From positions 248,001-312,000 of the forward strand of contig SADC01001227.1 in the NCBI GenBank assembly GCA_004194705.1: 64,000 nt of DNA, read 5' to 3'. Below, one piece after another: positions 45,845-57,689 of this stretch (its first letter is position 1; each line of letters opens with the position of its first letter). Under the pieces are notes generated by a model, which did no database searches, was not told where the DNA came from, and saw nothing but the letters and a program-made list of their open reading frames with translations. Source of the DNA: Ditylenchus dipsaci. Its lineage: Eukaryota > Nematoda > Chromadorea > Rhabditida > Anguinidae. Made by a program: the position numbers and the translations under genes.

Positions 45845-46882
45845 CCCTAAGACGGCACTAGGGTCCAATGGACCCTAATAATTTTGAGTGCTTTTGTTAG
45901 ATCTATTAAAATGGTTTAAAAAATTCCCTTTCGGATCTAGGAAGTACTCAATCTCAGCTTCAAAACGTTTTCTTGGCTAAGTTAACATGCTGTAAAATGA
46001 CTGAGATATAACCAACTTACTGTTGTGACAGCTCCTGGCACTTAGGGTCCATTGGGCCCTACTTATACAATTAGATAAATTTTAAATGTATAGGTTTCAG
46101 CTTTGTTGCAAAAGTTGGATGAAGTTGCTGGAACTTTAATAAAAAATCGACGCTAGTAGCGAATAAATCCCCCCCCCCAACGATTTTCACTTTTTTTTAC
46201 TTTAGTAAAAAGTACCCAAATTTATGTCCCAGACCTCGGAAAATGTGCGCAAACTCTTCATTAGTCACAACTTCCGTACGCTGGCCTACCCCCAAGCCTA
46301 AGGGCTAAGCCTAAACTTGTTGTTTGCAAGGGTATTTACAGAAATTTTAAAGGTCGGATGCTTGGGGGGGGTATTCGCTACTAGCGCCAAAAATCTTATT
46401 TTGGCAAGCAGCTGTCATATAACCAATTAGAAATTACATAAAAGTGCTGCGTACAAACATTTTTCAAGCATCCACCGCATACAGTCAGAGTTTTGCTATG
46501 GTTATAAAGGCACAAATAACATCGATTCTTTATCTCAGACTTCATTTCTTTTGAAACTGATCACTTGGTCCAGGTAGGTCATTTGGAAGTAAGCCAAGTG
46601 TTTTCATCGCTGATTTGACACCCTTTTCAATGGCATGAAGGTGTTCCAGCCTCGCTTCCCCCTCACACAACAAATCAATAAATTCCGTAACCCATTACAT
46701 TTTAAAAGAAAATTATTTATAAAGAACCTGTTGGATCCTAAGTGCCCAGGAGTGACATTTCCTCCCATCACGCAACAAATCAATAAAATTCGTAACCAAT
46801 TACATTAAAAAAAAATTATTTATAAAGGGCCCGTTGACCCTAAGTGCCCAGGGGTGACATTTTTTAAGTGCCCGTCCTAGGG
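45845..46882. mobile_element. piggyBac-like TTAA-flanked element
   Basis: TTAA (45841-45844) precedes CCCTAAGACGGCACT, and the right end AGTGCCCGTCCTAGGG is followed by TTAA (46883-46886). TTAA duplication and CCCT..AGGG ends are piggyBac features. Near the left end is GGTCCAATGGACC; near the right end a unit of about 115 bp with CAACAAATCAATAAA is duplicated (46660-46860). A C-run/G-run inverted pair with CTAGTAGCGAATA lies inside (46145-46400). No transposase frame. Confidence 0.65.
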
Positions 46883-47117
46883 TTAAGGGAGGTATACTAT
46901 CATATTTGCTCCGCTTATTTTTCATTGTAATGAGGTGCTATAGTGAGGTGCTATAGGTGCTATAGTGAACTGTTTATTTGATCTTGGTTCGAGACAAAGT
47001 CGAGACAAATCTCATCCTCCATTTTTGTCTTGAGAAGAAGATTTTTGATTTTTCTAGTCTGATTTTTTCTTTTTTTTATTCAAGTGTGTGAAACGACGTC
47101 TATTATTATGCACCAAT

Positions 47118-47123
47118 TTATTA
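47118..47123 (-). terminator. Polyadenylation signal of the Rab gene
   Basis: AATAAA on the minus strand, 46 bases past the Rab stop codon, in AT-rich sequence free of foldbacks. Confidence 0.5.
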
Positions 47124-47168
47124 TTTGCTAAATAAAACAAACATTTCGAAATTCACAATTTACAATCA

Positions 47169-50100
47169 CTAAGAGCAGCAGCTGGATGGTGTATAAGAGT
47201 TGAACCACTGACTACCGGCGGCCAGGTCAATCACATTTTCAGTGCCCTTTGTTCCGTTCGATGAGATTATGAGTCTTCTAAACCAATATTATCGTAAGAA
47301 TAAAAAATGGCGCTACTTGCTTATACAAATGAAATCATCTTTAAAAAAGGTAGAAAACTCAAGCTTAAAAATAAAGCGCCCTTTTCACGATATAAAGACG
47401 CCAGATTTACGACAAGAGACGCCATTTAGTCAATTTAACTTGACTTTGGAGGAGTTGAGTATACCGTATTCACTCTATTAACTCCCACCCTCTCATATCT
47501 CCCCACCCCTCGTTTTTTACTAGGATTACAGAGTTAGGGCCATTTTTAATTAACAATTTCTTTTTTTTACAAAAAATAACTCCCCATGGGAGTTAATAGA
47601 GTGAATATGGGGAGCTAGTAGCGTCAAAAAACTTATGCATTACTTGGCCAAGTCAGAAAATGCATCTTGCACATGCTGTCCTGTTTTAGCACTTGTCTCA
47701 ATGTAGGAAATGTTGTAGGTCTGAACTTTTGTATTTTTCAAAATTTTATCTTAAATAATCTGAGATGACTTGCCTGAGCCAGCTGCCTAGCTTCATCTGT
47801 TTTAACTTTTCTTTGAGCACTTAAGTCAATTTTATTGCCGACTAGGGTGATTTGCACATTATCTTTGGCGTATTCCTTGAAATTATTGCAATTTTATTTT
47901 CATTCAATCTTTCAAATGTTGAGAATACTTACCCTGACTTGAGCTAACCAATTCTAAAACTGTTCAACTTTAGCCTTTTTACAAGTATTTTCTGAACAAG
48001 AAGTAAATACAGAGTGTAACGAATTTTACTAACACTTTTAAAAGAGAAGTTTTGTAATTTTGTCCTTTCATCAGACCTCTCGGAAAATGGGAAATTTAGT
48101 GTTTGGGCTCAAACGAAAGCCTGCGATCTGCTGAGTACGATAACATCAAATTTGGCCACCGTTTGCTGAAAATTCGCTAAGCTCTCGGTCCGTGACATAT
48201 AAACTCCGCGCCAAAACATCGCCGCGGCCAAACACCGCCGGCCATAACATCGCCGAGACAATCGACGCCAATCAGGTTCCAAGCTATGATTAAAGTAATC
48301 AAGTGCTTCAAACTTCTAAAATTCGTAACTAAGTAAATTTTCAGCTGAGATGTTTCAGTGAAAATTCTCGGGAATTAAAATTTTTCAGTCCGAACCAACC
48401 AACCAAGAGGTCGTTCACTTGGAGAATTTTTTTTCACTTTTTTGAAGTTTCGAAATCTGTTTTCTGGACTAATTCCGGCATGCTGGAGATTGTTTGGTAG
48501 TGGTTTAATGCCGTTTTGTGGGGTATTTTTGAGTATTAGGATATTATAGATTTTACGAAAACTCGATTTTATCAAAACTCAAGAAATTTCCCACAAAACG
48601 GCGTTTTAACATTATAAAAGCATCTTCAGAACCATATCCATCATTCAGAACCATATCCAGAGTGACATAACCAAGTGGTCGTCCACTTGGACCGAAAATT
48701 TGTTTTTACGTTTTCGAGCTCTAAAACAATTTTACTGCACTAATTCGAGCATGCTGATGATGGTCTAACAGGGGTAAAATCACATTTTATCAAAAAATTT
48801 TTGAATTATTGTGAGTTCTTGACTTTGATTAATCAAGAACTCACAATAATTCAAAAACTTTTCGATAAAACGTGATTTTACCCCTGTTAGACCATCTCCA
48901 GCAGGCTCGAATTAGTGCAGAAAAATTGTTTCAGATCCCGAAAAACGTAAAAACAAATTTTTGATCCAATTGGACCACCACTTAGTTTGGTTTTGTCACT
49001 CTAGATGGAGTTCTGAGCGATTCTAAGGGGTGATTTAGAGAATTCGAATCCACCTCGGCGCATACCTTATTTTTCCATAATTTTAGATACAAAAAGACAA
49101 GCGTTCGACTTTTCAAGTCATTTGGGTGAATATAGCCCTACTCTGGAGTTACCTAGATATCAACTTGTCCAGGTAGTAGCCACCATAGGTTTGGGGTCGG
49201 GAAAGTAAAATCGTACTTTTAGTCTCAACAAGCCCAATTCTTCACAAATTTTTCAGTGTGGTAAATAGATTTCTTATTAAAATTAACTTTTTATTTTTAG
49301 GCCATCTAGGTGCACATCCACCTGGCCAGGTGGTACTTGAAGTTGGAGTGTGTAAAATCGCAATTTCGGACTTAACAAACCCAATTCCTAATTCAATTTT
49401 AAGTTAGAAAAAATGGCTGATGTTTATTTTTAAGAAACTTTGATTTTTCAGGTCATCCAGGTGGATATCCACCTGACCAGGAGGCACCTACCCTAGGTAT
49501 TGTTGTTGGGGCAGGTAAAATCGCAGTGTTGTTCCTAACAAACTCAATTTCTTACACAATTTCAAATTAGAAAAAGGGTATTTTCTTTTTATTTATTTTT
49601 TTCAGGTTTGGGATAGGTTTCGGGGTATTTGGGGTGGTTCGGGATGGTTTGAGATGGTTATAGTTGGTTTGGACACAATGCTATGACCGGCGATGTTTTG
49701 AGGGGCATGTTTGATAGGCCGTTTTTCGAAAATCTGTTTTCACAGATCGACTCAGCACGCTCTAACAATTTTTTCAAACATATAATGTGAAAAACACGAT
49801 TTTCGCTTGGTCCTCCCTGTGGTTTCGACCTTGCTCATCCAGGGGCGTCGAGAGACCAGGACTTAAACCCAGAAGGACTAAGCTACAGCCGTGTTTTTTA
49901 CAATATATGTCAAAAAAATTCTTAAAACGAGCTGGGTCGATCTGTGAAAACAGGTTCTTTGAAAAGCGGCCTAGAAAAAAGCTAATGTGTTTTAAAAGTG
50001 TTAGGAAAATTTGTTACAGCCTGTATAGCTGTTTATTTGACTAATGGAGGTCGTGCTGTCACGGTCTTATTCAAGAATTGACATTCGTTAGCGGTTGCGA

Positions 50101-53100
50101 GTCGAAAGACAGGTGCAGTCTCGCGGTCTTTGCGGTCGACATTTTTATAACAAAAATATTGTGGTGGAAATTTTCGATATAAGATCGCGAAATCATAGCC
50201 GCGGTATTTAGTAAGCTTCGAGTGCGGTATTGCAACTGCGTTCATAAGACTAAAATTTACTGCGGTGTATGCGATCGACCGCAGATGAACAACCCGAAAC
50301 TAAGTTAACAAACTAACTCTAATATTGTCAAAGGAAGTCCTGTTAGTGACGTCAAATATTAATAGTAGCGCATCTGCATCTCTGTAGTATGAGGCAGTAA
50401 TTGAGCGAAATCTGTAAATTCATACCAGCTGTAGAAATTGAAGCCATTTCAAAAAAAAAACCATTTCCGAACCATGGGCTGGCCAATGGGTATCACTGCT
50501 TATGGTCATTTTAGGCAATTTTTTTTTATTAAATTTTGTTCCCTTACATTTCAGGCGGTGAAAGGTGAAAAACATCCTTAAAGGCTATTTGGGTCATTAT
50601 ACTATAGTCTCACCAAGATTAAAAGCAATTATTTTTCTCATGGACCAGGAATGCATCAAATCCAGAAAAAAACGGAACGTAAACTATTATTTTACAGTCA
50701 AACCTCGATAAGCCGGCACGAGCATAAAACTTAAAAAACGCCGAAAATTGTTCGAATTCCGTCTCAATATCCCTGTTTTATACGTGACAAGTGTTCCAAG
50801 ATTTGAAAAATTAAATAAACATGGACATTAAACGTGAAATTAATGTTACTACCAACCGTTCTTGTCCAGCTGTATCATATATCTATATCAAAAAAATTAA
50901 TTAGTGATTTTTAATACTATAGAATCACCTGTAGCTTGACTTTGTATTTGTCAACTTCTACTAGTTTGACTGAAACTTAAATTAATTTACAATATTGACA
51001 AAAAAAATTATTTGCTCACTCTGTAATCAATGCCCACCGTAGATATGAAATTGTTGTTAAGGAAAGTGCCGTCCTTATAGCGAATCAACAAACAAGTCTT
51101 GCCAGTGCAGCTGTCACCCAAAAGCATGACCTACAAAAAATTTGGTCTTCATTGTTGTTGTCTTTTTCAATTTATGCTCTATTCAAAAGTTGTATTTGAA
51201 GTTTATTGAAAGTGTTCATTTAATCATCCTTTTTTTATTAGAAGTTGGGCCAACACTCGAGCGAAGTGGAAATTAGATTAGTTTGACTTGTTTCTACTGA
51301 GATGCTTTTGATGCTTGATGAAATAAGAAAGCTTTAATTTAGTCAAGAGCATATAGAACTAAATTGAGCAGGCATCACATGCTTTAACAGTAAATGAGTT
51401 CATTCAAAAAAATGTTTTAGCACTTGACTTAAGAAGTAAATATAAAAGTTTTTTATCCACAGGCACTTTTTTATTCATAGGCACTCTTTTAACGTCTTTT
51501 TTTTGAGAGCAAAAGTGCACCTATAATCGATTAGTACATACAAATCTATTTGTCGAACCAGCGACAAATATAAGACAGGAAAGTCTACTACATATACAAA
51601 AATATAGCTTGGAAATAGAAAAAACAATTGTTCAAACAGCATAATTATTTATCGGATTGTTGAAAAGACAAGTTTTGTTGTAAAACATATTATTTTAAGC
51701 CAATTTCTCAAAAATAACATGTGATTTGAGACTATGTCTGCTGAATTAGCAGGAACTAAGGAAATTAGATAGTTAGCGCTAATTAGCCGACTAATAAGCT
51801 AGTAATTTTTCTAATAAAAATTAAGATAATCGGGTAATTAGCCGAATGTTCAACTAATTTAGCAACCCTATTTGATACTGACAAGTAATAATTGGTAAGG
51901 AATTTCCAAAATGGAGGTGAAGAATGCTAGACCTTCAAAGGGCATGCCTGTGGATAGTATACCAAGTGCACCCTATCCCCCCCCCCTCCCAAGTGCAGAA
52001 GGGGTGCACTTGGGCTTTTACGATGTCTGTGCGCGCAAAATTAGTACCCACCAATCAAAAAAGTTTTCCTAATCATTGGGTTTCTTTACCAATTTTCAAT
52101 CGTGTTTCTAACAATCAAGGCCTAGAATTTAATTTTAGGTATAGTTTTGTTGGAAACCATATCGAAAAATTCGTATGAAAACACAATGATCAGAAAAACA
52201 AATTATATTAGCATGCACCAATTTTAAACGCACGCGTATGTCCCTTTAAGCAGCGCAAAATTTTTTAAATTGGCATTAACTGTATCATTTTTTATAAGGT
52301 AAGATATTCTCCCACTTTTCCCCCCACTTTTTCGACTATATATGTATGTAAAAAATGACAAAAAGAACAAAAAAATTGGCGTGTCCTGAATTAATTAGTT
52401 TAATTTACAAGTCGCTTATATTTTTAAAAGAGGCATGAGGACGTTTTCAAATTTAGTATTATCTTATCAACACTCCAATGGTCGAGCGTGACCTTTGCTG
52501 CTCCTAGTGCAGAATTTCACGCTAAACACGGTGGCATTTCTAATTTTGAAACTTTCAGACAAAAACATTTTGCTAAACCCTTCTGAATCTTGGAAGTTTT
52601 TAATTTTTGTCTTGACACGAAAGCAGAAAAAATGTCATAACTTTTTGTATGGTTTGGAGCAGTTTAGGATGCTTTAGGGCTGGGTTGCCTTTTCGCAAAA
52701 GTTTACTCCCGCTTTACTAAGCCCCAAAAAACCAACTTTCAGGGCTTCTGGCCTCTCCGTGGTGGGATTCTGAGCGATTTACAGTAGCGAAAAAAAGTAT
52801 TGCATCAAGCACATATTTTTTGAAAATCATTGTATAGCGTTCCAACTTTCAAACATTCTACGAAAATTTTTAACCAAGAAGATTGCCCGCAATGTCAGCA
52901 CATTTTGAGCACAAATATGCCAAAAAGAATAATTTTTTGCTAGCATACCAATGCTATTTGCAAAGGCACTCATTCCTGGGGGCGGAAAAAAGTATTGCAT
53001 CAAGCATTCTTTCGTTAATTTTTTTAAGATTTTAGGTTTTTTTGCTAGTTATTTTTGATGAGTTTTATAGCACTATTTCAAAGCTACAATTTGATAGGTC

Positions 53101-55077
53101 AAGCTCTTCTTTTCGATTATTCTGAGTAAAGCTATGAATATCAATAAAAAAAGTGTCATTTTTTAGTCAAAATCTAAGTAAATCTAAGGAAAATGGTTGT
53201 TTGGTCGCATAAATACTGACTTTTCTTAAAATTTTAAATATCAAAATTGACCAGATAATGCACTTTTGAAAGCTTAACAATTTCTCTACGAAATGACATG
53301 TGAGCCTTTTTTAAGGATTTAACAGGGCTGAGAAACGGAAGGGTGGAGTTGAAAGAAGTAAAAAAAATTTATTTTTGCCTTAGTTTGAGACATTTTTACT
53401 TCTTTCAACTTCGACCGTCCGTTTCTCAGCCCTGTGCAATCCTTAAAAAAGGCTTACATTATTTTACTTAGCATAAATAGATCATGTTTGATTTTTTTTA
53501 AATTTTAAAAACTTATAATGGCAATTACCTTCTAAATGACACATTCATGTTTTTCGCCTTCGTCGAAAAATATGATTTTGAGCTCCGGACGGTTCTGGGC
53601 CAAATCATTAGAGTGGTCAAACAAAATTATATTTTTAACAGTACCTATACCAGGGTCAAAACTAAACAATATTGACGCTACTCGGGAGTACCTAAACCCC
53701 CCCCCCCCCCACCAAAAAAAATCGGACCTACTTGGTTATACCCCCGCCCCCAAAAAAAGCTACTCGGAATACCCCCCCCCCCCCAAATCGGACCTACTCG
53801 GTTATAAACACCACCCCAATCAAGATTTTCGGTAGTGGTCAAAACTCATTTTTAAGTAATGATTTTGCTATAAAAGGTCCAGAAAAGTAGTTTTAAAAGG
53901 GAATAAGGGCTGTATTGGGAGGAAGGGAATAATACAGGGGCCACTTTCTTTAGCTGCTTTACCATGTTTTTCAACTCGGGCCGTGACAAAAATGGACTCT
54001 ATATGCATTTTATGATCATGTACTTCTCGGAATCATGTCTAAGGTAAGTGAGTGCGCGCATCTCTAACTCTCAAGCCCCCTGCGCCCCTTCAAGGGGGTT
54101 GGGGGCTTGGAGTTGAGATGCGCACACCCACATACCTTAGACACAAATCACTCGAAAGTGACTCTGGATGCATGAAAAAGCATGCATACCAGAGTTATTT
54201 ATGCGGTAGGCCCCAGTATTCAAAACTATGTTCAATATCTTTGATTATTTGGCCGAAAAGGGTCTACCCCCTCTTTCGGCCTGTGGCTTCAAGCCAGAGG
54301 CTCAGCCATCCAAAAATAAACGACAACCCTCGCGATCCACCCGGCTGATCGGCCTGATCCCCTAAAAGTACTTATACTTTTGCCTGTTTGTAAGTGCCTT
54401 CAACGCTTAGAGAATTAAGACTCTTTGGACTTATAGGCACTATAGAAGTGGCCCCTGTTTTGTCCCTTCCCCTCCCAATATAGCCCTTGAACCCATGTAA
54501 ATTGCTTTTCTGGTCCTTTTATGGCAAAATTATTACTTGAAAATGAGTTTTGACCATTCCTAAAAATCTTGATTTAGGGGGGGGGTGGTTATAACCGAGT
54601 AGCGCCAAAATATGTGAATATTTAGAATATTTAAATATTTAAATATGAATATGAATATTTAAAATATGTGTATCTATATACACAAACTCAGACATTTTCA
54701 AAAATACCGTATTCGCTCTAATAATCCCACATCTTTAATAATCCCACACCCCTCGATTTTTTGACTAGGATTCCAGAGTTAAGGCCATTTTTCATTGACA
54801 ATTTCGAGATTTTTCGGAGATTGAAAAATAATCCCACACTGGGATTATTAGAGAGAATGCGGTAGTAACATCAGAAGCCAACATGTTTGAATTAAAATTT
54901 TGAAAATCTTTAAAAGACCAACATTTTTTTCCTATTTCAAAAACTAAAAATATTCTGACAAATCTAATTTTTTTCAACACTTCTTAAAAACATCCCGAAA
55001 TAGCCACTTACCGTGAAGGAGAAGTGCACATCTGCAAAAATTGAAGACCTCTTCTCCAACTTGCAATTGCTTTTCAT
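47169..55077 (-). CDS. rab-37: Rab26/Rab37-type small GTPase
   Basis: Membrane-traffic GTPase, in this subfamily usually linked to secretory granules. Exons in transcript order: 55077-55012, 51130-51020, 50969-50929, 50882-50857, 50411-50318, 47953-47933, 47875-47774, 47720-47644, 47277-47169; 215 residues. P-loop GDSCTGKT (27-34), switch I FISTVGIDYR, G3 YDTAGQER (75-82), FRSITASYYRDADALLLIFD, G4 GNKID (133-137), G5 ETSAK (162-166), and C-terminal SSCCS, a double-cysteine prenylation site. FISTVGID and TNRTSFDNI mark the Rab26/37 group. Exon 3 is 41 bases where 42 are needed, best explained by one G lost at its acceptor. The intron after 47774 has a GCAAGT donor. One exon is only 21 bases. 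G3 has Tyr where Trp is usual. Rab26 and Rab37 are not separable here. An AATAAA lies at 47123-47118. Confidence 0.88.
47462..47608. mobile_element. TACCGTATTCACTCTA MITE in the last Rab intron
   Basis: Left end TACCGTATTCACTCTATTAA, right end TTAATAGAGTGAATA; inside is ACTAGGATTACAGAGTTAG. Near-identical relatives are at 2952-3091 and 54715-54864. Confidence 0.7.
48380..49015. repeat. Two adjacent palindromes in Rab intron 5
   Basis: 48400-48625 and 48660-49012 are separate foldbacks. Both carry GGTCGTCCACTTGG or its variant near an end and GCATGCTG with a CTAATTC in the arms. The second is nearly perfect over 350 bp, centred near 48835 (GAACTCACAATAATTC). Confidence 0.65.
49707..49975. repeat. 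Inverted repeat in Rab intron 5
   Basis: Arms 49707-49801 and 49888-49975 share CAGATCGACTCAGC / GCTGGGTCGATCTG and TTTTTCAAACATATA / TATATGTCAAAAA. The loop is about 85 bp. The stretch 49015-49700 holds CCACCTGG-type fragments and a tRNA-like GAATTCGAATCCACC. Confidence 0.5.
50189..50583 (-). repeat. Segment containing a Rab exon, duplicated at 63464-63861
   Basis: About 395 bp, including the 94-base Rab exon (50411-50318) with both splice sites and flanking intron, matches 63464-63861 in the same orientation with only scattered differences. Matching stops abruptly on both sides. Confidence 0.85.
53880..54500 (+). repeat. Foldback with multi-hairpin repeat, copy 2
   Basis: Bounded by GAATAAGGGCTGTATTGGGA and its inverted partner CCCAATATAGCCCTT. 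The core has GTGCGCGCATCTC / GAGATGCGCAC, CAAGCCCCCTGCGCCCC with GGGGGCTTG, TCACTCGAAAGTGA, and CTCTGGATGCATG / CATGCATACCAGAG. Confidence 0.7.
54715..54864. mobile_element. TACCGTATTCGCTCTA MITE in Rab intron 1
   Basis: Left TACCGTATTCGCTCTAATAAT, right ATTATTAGAGAGAATGCGGTA; the interior GACTAGGATTCCAGAGTTA is shared with the copy at 47462. Confidence 0.7.
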
Positions 55078-56440
55078 GTCCACCAAAATAATGTATTGCA
55101 AGGGACAAAATTTGCGGAGACAAAAATTCAGAATATAAGTTATAAGTATTCTCAGCGACAAATTGAATAAAAAAATATCAATATCCACTAAAATTTAAAG
55201 GGAGTCCTGAATAATACTTTTAAAATAGCAATAGAACTGGGTCAGAATTATTCATATAGACCATCAATTTAGTAGTCTTACACTGAAAAAAGCCAGATGA
55301 TGTTTCAAAAAAAGAACAAGAAAGTTCGTGCACACAGGAAAAAGCTAAAAAAAAGTAGGCACGCACATTTTTGACGAGTTAGAGCACAAATGGCTGTTTA
55401 AAAATTCCGCTAATGTGGGAGCAAAGGCCTCAATATCTCGTGTATGTGGCAAGGGAGGACTTGGGCAATTGCTATTGAAGGGTATTTACTTGTGCTGTTG
55501 TTAGACCTTGATTTGTTTACCCCTTTTCTCGCTCTCATGCTGCTGCCAAGTATAAAAGACATAAATGCCGGAAAAGGTCTTCTTTTCTTTGCTAACAAGC
55601 AAAACAAAAACTCTGGTGCATAACTATGAAGCAGAGGAGTAGCACATGAAAAAAACCAGCCGGCTGTGGGACAATAAGGAGGCCAAGAAAGCAGGCCGAG
55701 AAAATAGTTGAGTGTATGTGCAAATAGGCGGGTGTTGCCCTCTTTTATTCTTCATCTTGGGCGTCTCTGCTTCTCATATTTAATTCACTGCTGGCCTGAC
55801 CGCAAATGAGGACGCAAAAGAGAACAGCATAAGCATACTTAAATGTCTTTGTATGAAAATTTTGAAGAGGTTCAACGAAAAATTCGCACCAACACTTACG
55901 TCATATTTGGATGGTTTGGAAAAATAGGATTGTGAACAATAAAAGAGGCGATTAGTGTTGTAGATGAACGGGAATAATCTGGAAACAGAAATCGAAAAAA
56001 AAATATTTTGTCTGTTGCAAAATAACACGCGGAACTAAATTTTTATGTTTAGGAGTTTCAGGTAATTAGCACATTTATCTTCTGATATAGCACTAGACCT
56101 ATATATTTTTTGGAGTAATAACAAATCTTTTTGATTGTTTAGCTGTGCGATGATAAAACTGCTAGCATATTTTGAGGTATGTTACCTGATAATTTTGGAT
56201 TATATTTTAAAAATGCTTAAAAAATTGACCCTACTAGCGAATGCAGCAATTTTTAAAAGGTCGGATTCTTGCGGGATGGGGTATTTGCAAGTAGCTCTGA
56301 AAAATCTTTATGCTGTTTAGGATAAGAAGTATAAATATTCAGTCATAGCCATTTGATATCGTTGTGACTGGATGCTTATACACATCATTCGAATATGTTT
56401 TTCGGAAAAATTGAAATACTCTTGAAATTAGACTATAAAT
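55078..56440. other. Intergenic, no recognised gene
   Basis: Largely free of inverted repeats. Open frames are short and AT-driven. The stretch 55400-55800 is less AT-rich and could be upstream control sequence for the Rab gene, but no specific site is seen. Confidence 0.3.
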
Positions 56441-56448
56441 GGTGACTA

Positions 56449-56611
56449 AAGTCAAACTTCTCTACAAGCTACATCTCTGTATAAGCAACACCTGGGTCCG
56501 CTCCCAAAGAGGGTATGTTCCGCATGATATACGTCCTGTTTAAGCTACACCTATCTATAAGCTTCAGCCGGGATCGGTCCTGAGAGTGTAGCTTATATAG
56601 AAGGTTGACTG
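56449..56611. mobile_element. AGTCAAACTTCTCT MITE
   Basis: The left side AGTCAAACTTCTCTACAAGC and the right side GCTTATATAGAAGGTTGACT pair; inner AAGCTACA units repeat. Decayed member of the TACAGTCAA group. Confidence 0.55.
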
Positions 56612-56641
56612 TGGTTTTCAAAATCTATCTTTTAGGAAATA

Positions 56642-56897
56642 CAGGGTGACACAAAAAAAACAGCCAAATTTTTAAAAAGTTTGTCAATGTAGCCCCTTGC
56701 CGCATCGATTTCTCCAAGAAAATCGATGACAGTGTTTAAGCTACCTGGGAGCTCTTCGATTCAAAAACTGAGAGATCTAAAAAAATTGAGAAATTTTTTG
56801 AAGGAAATAGCTACTTTCAGAGTAAAAACAATCAAAAATGAAATTGTAAACAAAAAAGTTAGCTTCCGAAAAAATGACTGTTTTTTGTGCCATCCTG
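56642..56897. mobile_element. 256-bp TA-flanked CAGGGTG MITE
   Basis: CAGGGTGACACAAAAAAAACAG at the left and CTGTTTTTTGTGCCATCCTG at the right are inverted; TA lies at 56640-56641 and 56898-56899. Ends and target fit a Tc1/mariner-type MITE. Confidence 0.75.
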
Positions 56898-57170
56898 TAT
56901 GTTTGATTTTTTTTAAATTTACGGTTTTAAACTTTCATTTGCTACATCAAGAGTATCTTCTGGTATCGGCACAACGAAATCAAACCTATTTCGATATTTT
57001 GAAAAATTTTACTTACTACCAATTTTTGGCTTTATTGAAAAGCAGTGGTTGGGAGAAAGAACAACAGTAACACATTTTTCAAGCTCGATTGTGTTTTACC
57101 CACTTTTTTTAAAGAGAGGAAGCAACTTTTGTGACTGGATGCACGGCATTGAAAAAGCATTAGTTTTCGT

Positions 57171-57426
57171 TACTGTATTTTCTCTAATAGAAGCCCCGGC
57201 TTCTATTTTTCGATCACCCAGAGACCAGGAAAATTTTAGGTCGATCTCGAAATTTTCGGGTGCTCATCCGAAATCCGAAAAGCGGAATCAGTGGAGCTGG
57301 TAGAAGTTAAAAAAATGCAGTCAATAGCTTTGAAAAATATTGACTGTGCTCTGAGACACAGACCTTCAAAGTTGAGGGGGGAGGGGCTTCTATTAGGGAC
57401 GAGACTTCTATTATAGAAAATACGGT
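57171..57426. mobile_element. TACTGTATTTTCTCTA MITE
   Basis: Left TACTGTATTTTCTCTAATAG, right CTATTATAGAAAATACGGTA; CTTCTATT repeats next to each end. A half copy of the left side is near 10320. Confidence 0.65.
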
Positions 57427-57689
57427 AGACCGGAGTTCACAATGTGTACTTCTTTCAAAAATGCCCGAAAACATCTCAATGTTGCTTCTTTTGATGTTTA
57501 ACGTTGAGAAAACACGTTTTTATGATAGGGAAAGCGGTTGCAGTATAGAATCCCCCCGCGGGGAGTGATCAGATCGAGGAGATAACCTCATATTCGTGTT
57601 TCTCGACCCCGATTTCATGTGAAAGCCGGCTGTTTTTTTTGATTCTGAAAAAAAAATTCGAACCGCAGGGGTATCATGGTTTTTTAGTA

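Larger units (their letters stand above)
51131..55011 (-). other. Rab intron 1 with several repeats
   Basis: A 3.9-kb intron. 51200-51900 looks unique. 51975-52250 is related to the palindrome at 25240. AAAAAAGTATTGCATCAAGCA occurs at 52793 and 52988. 53293-53456 is a palindrome (AGGGCTGAGAAACGG and mirror). 53674-54612 is bounded by C-run and G-run arms with CTACTCGG, and holds the second multi-hairpin copy. 54715-54864 is a MITE. No exon was seen. Confidence 0.55.
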
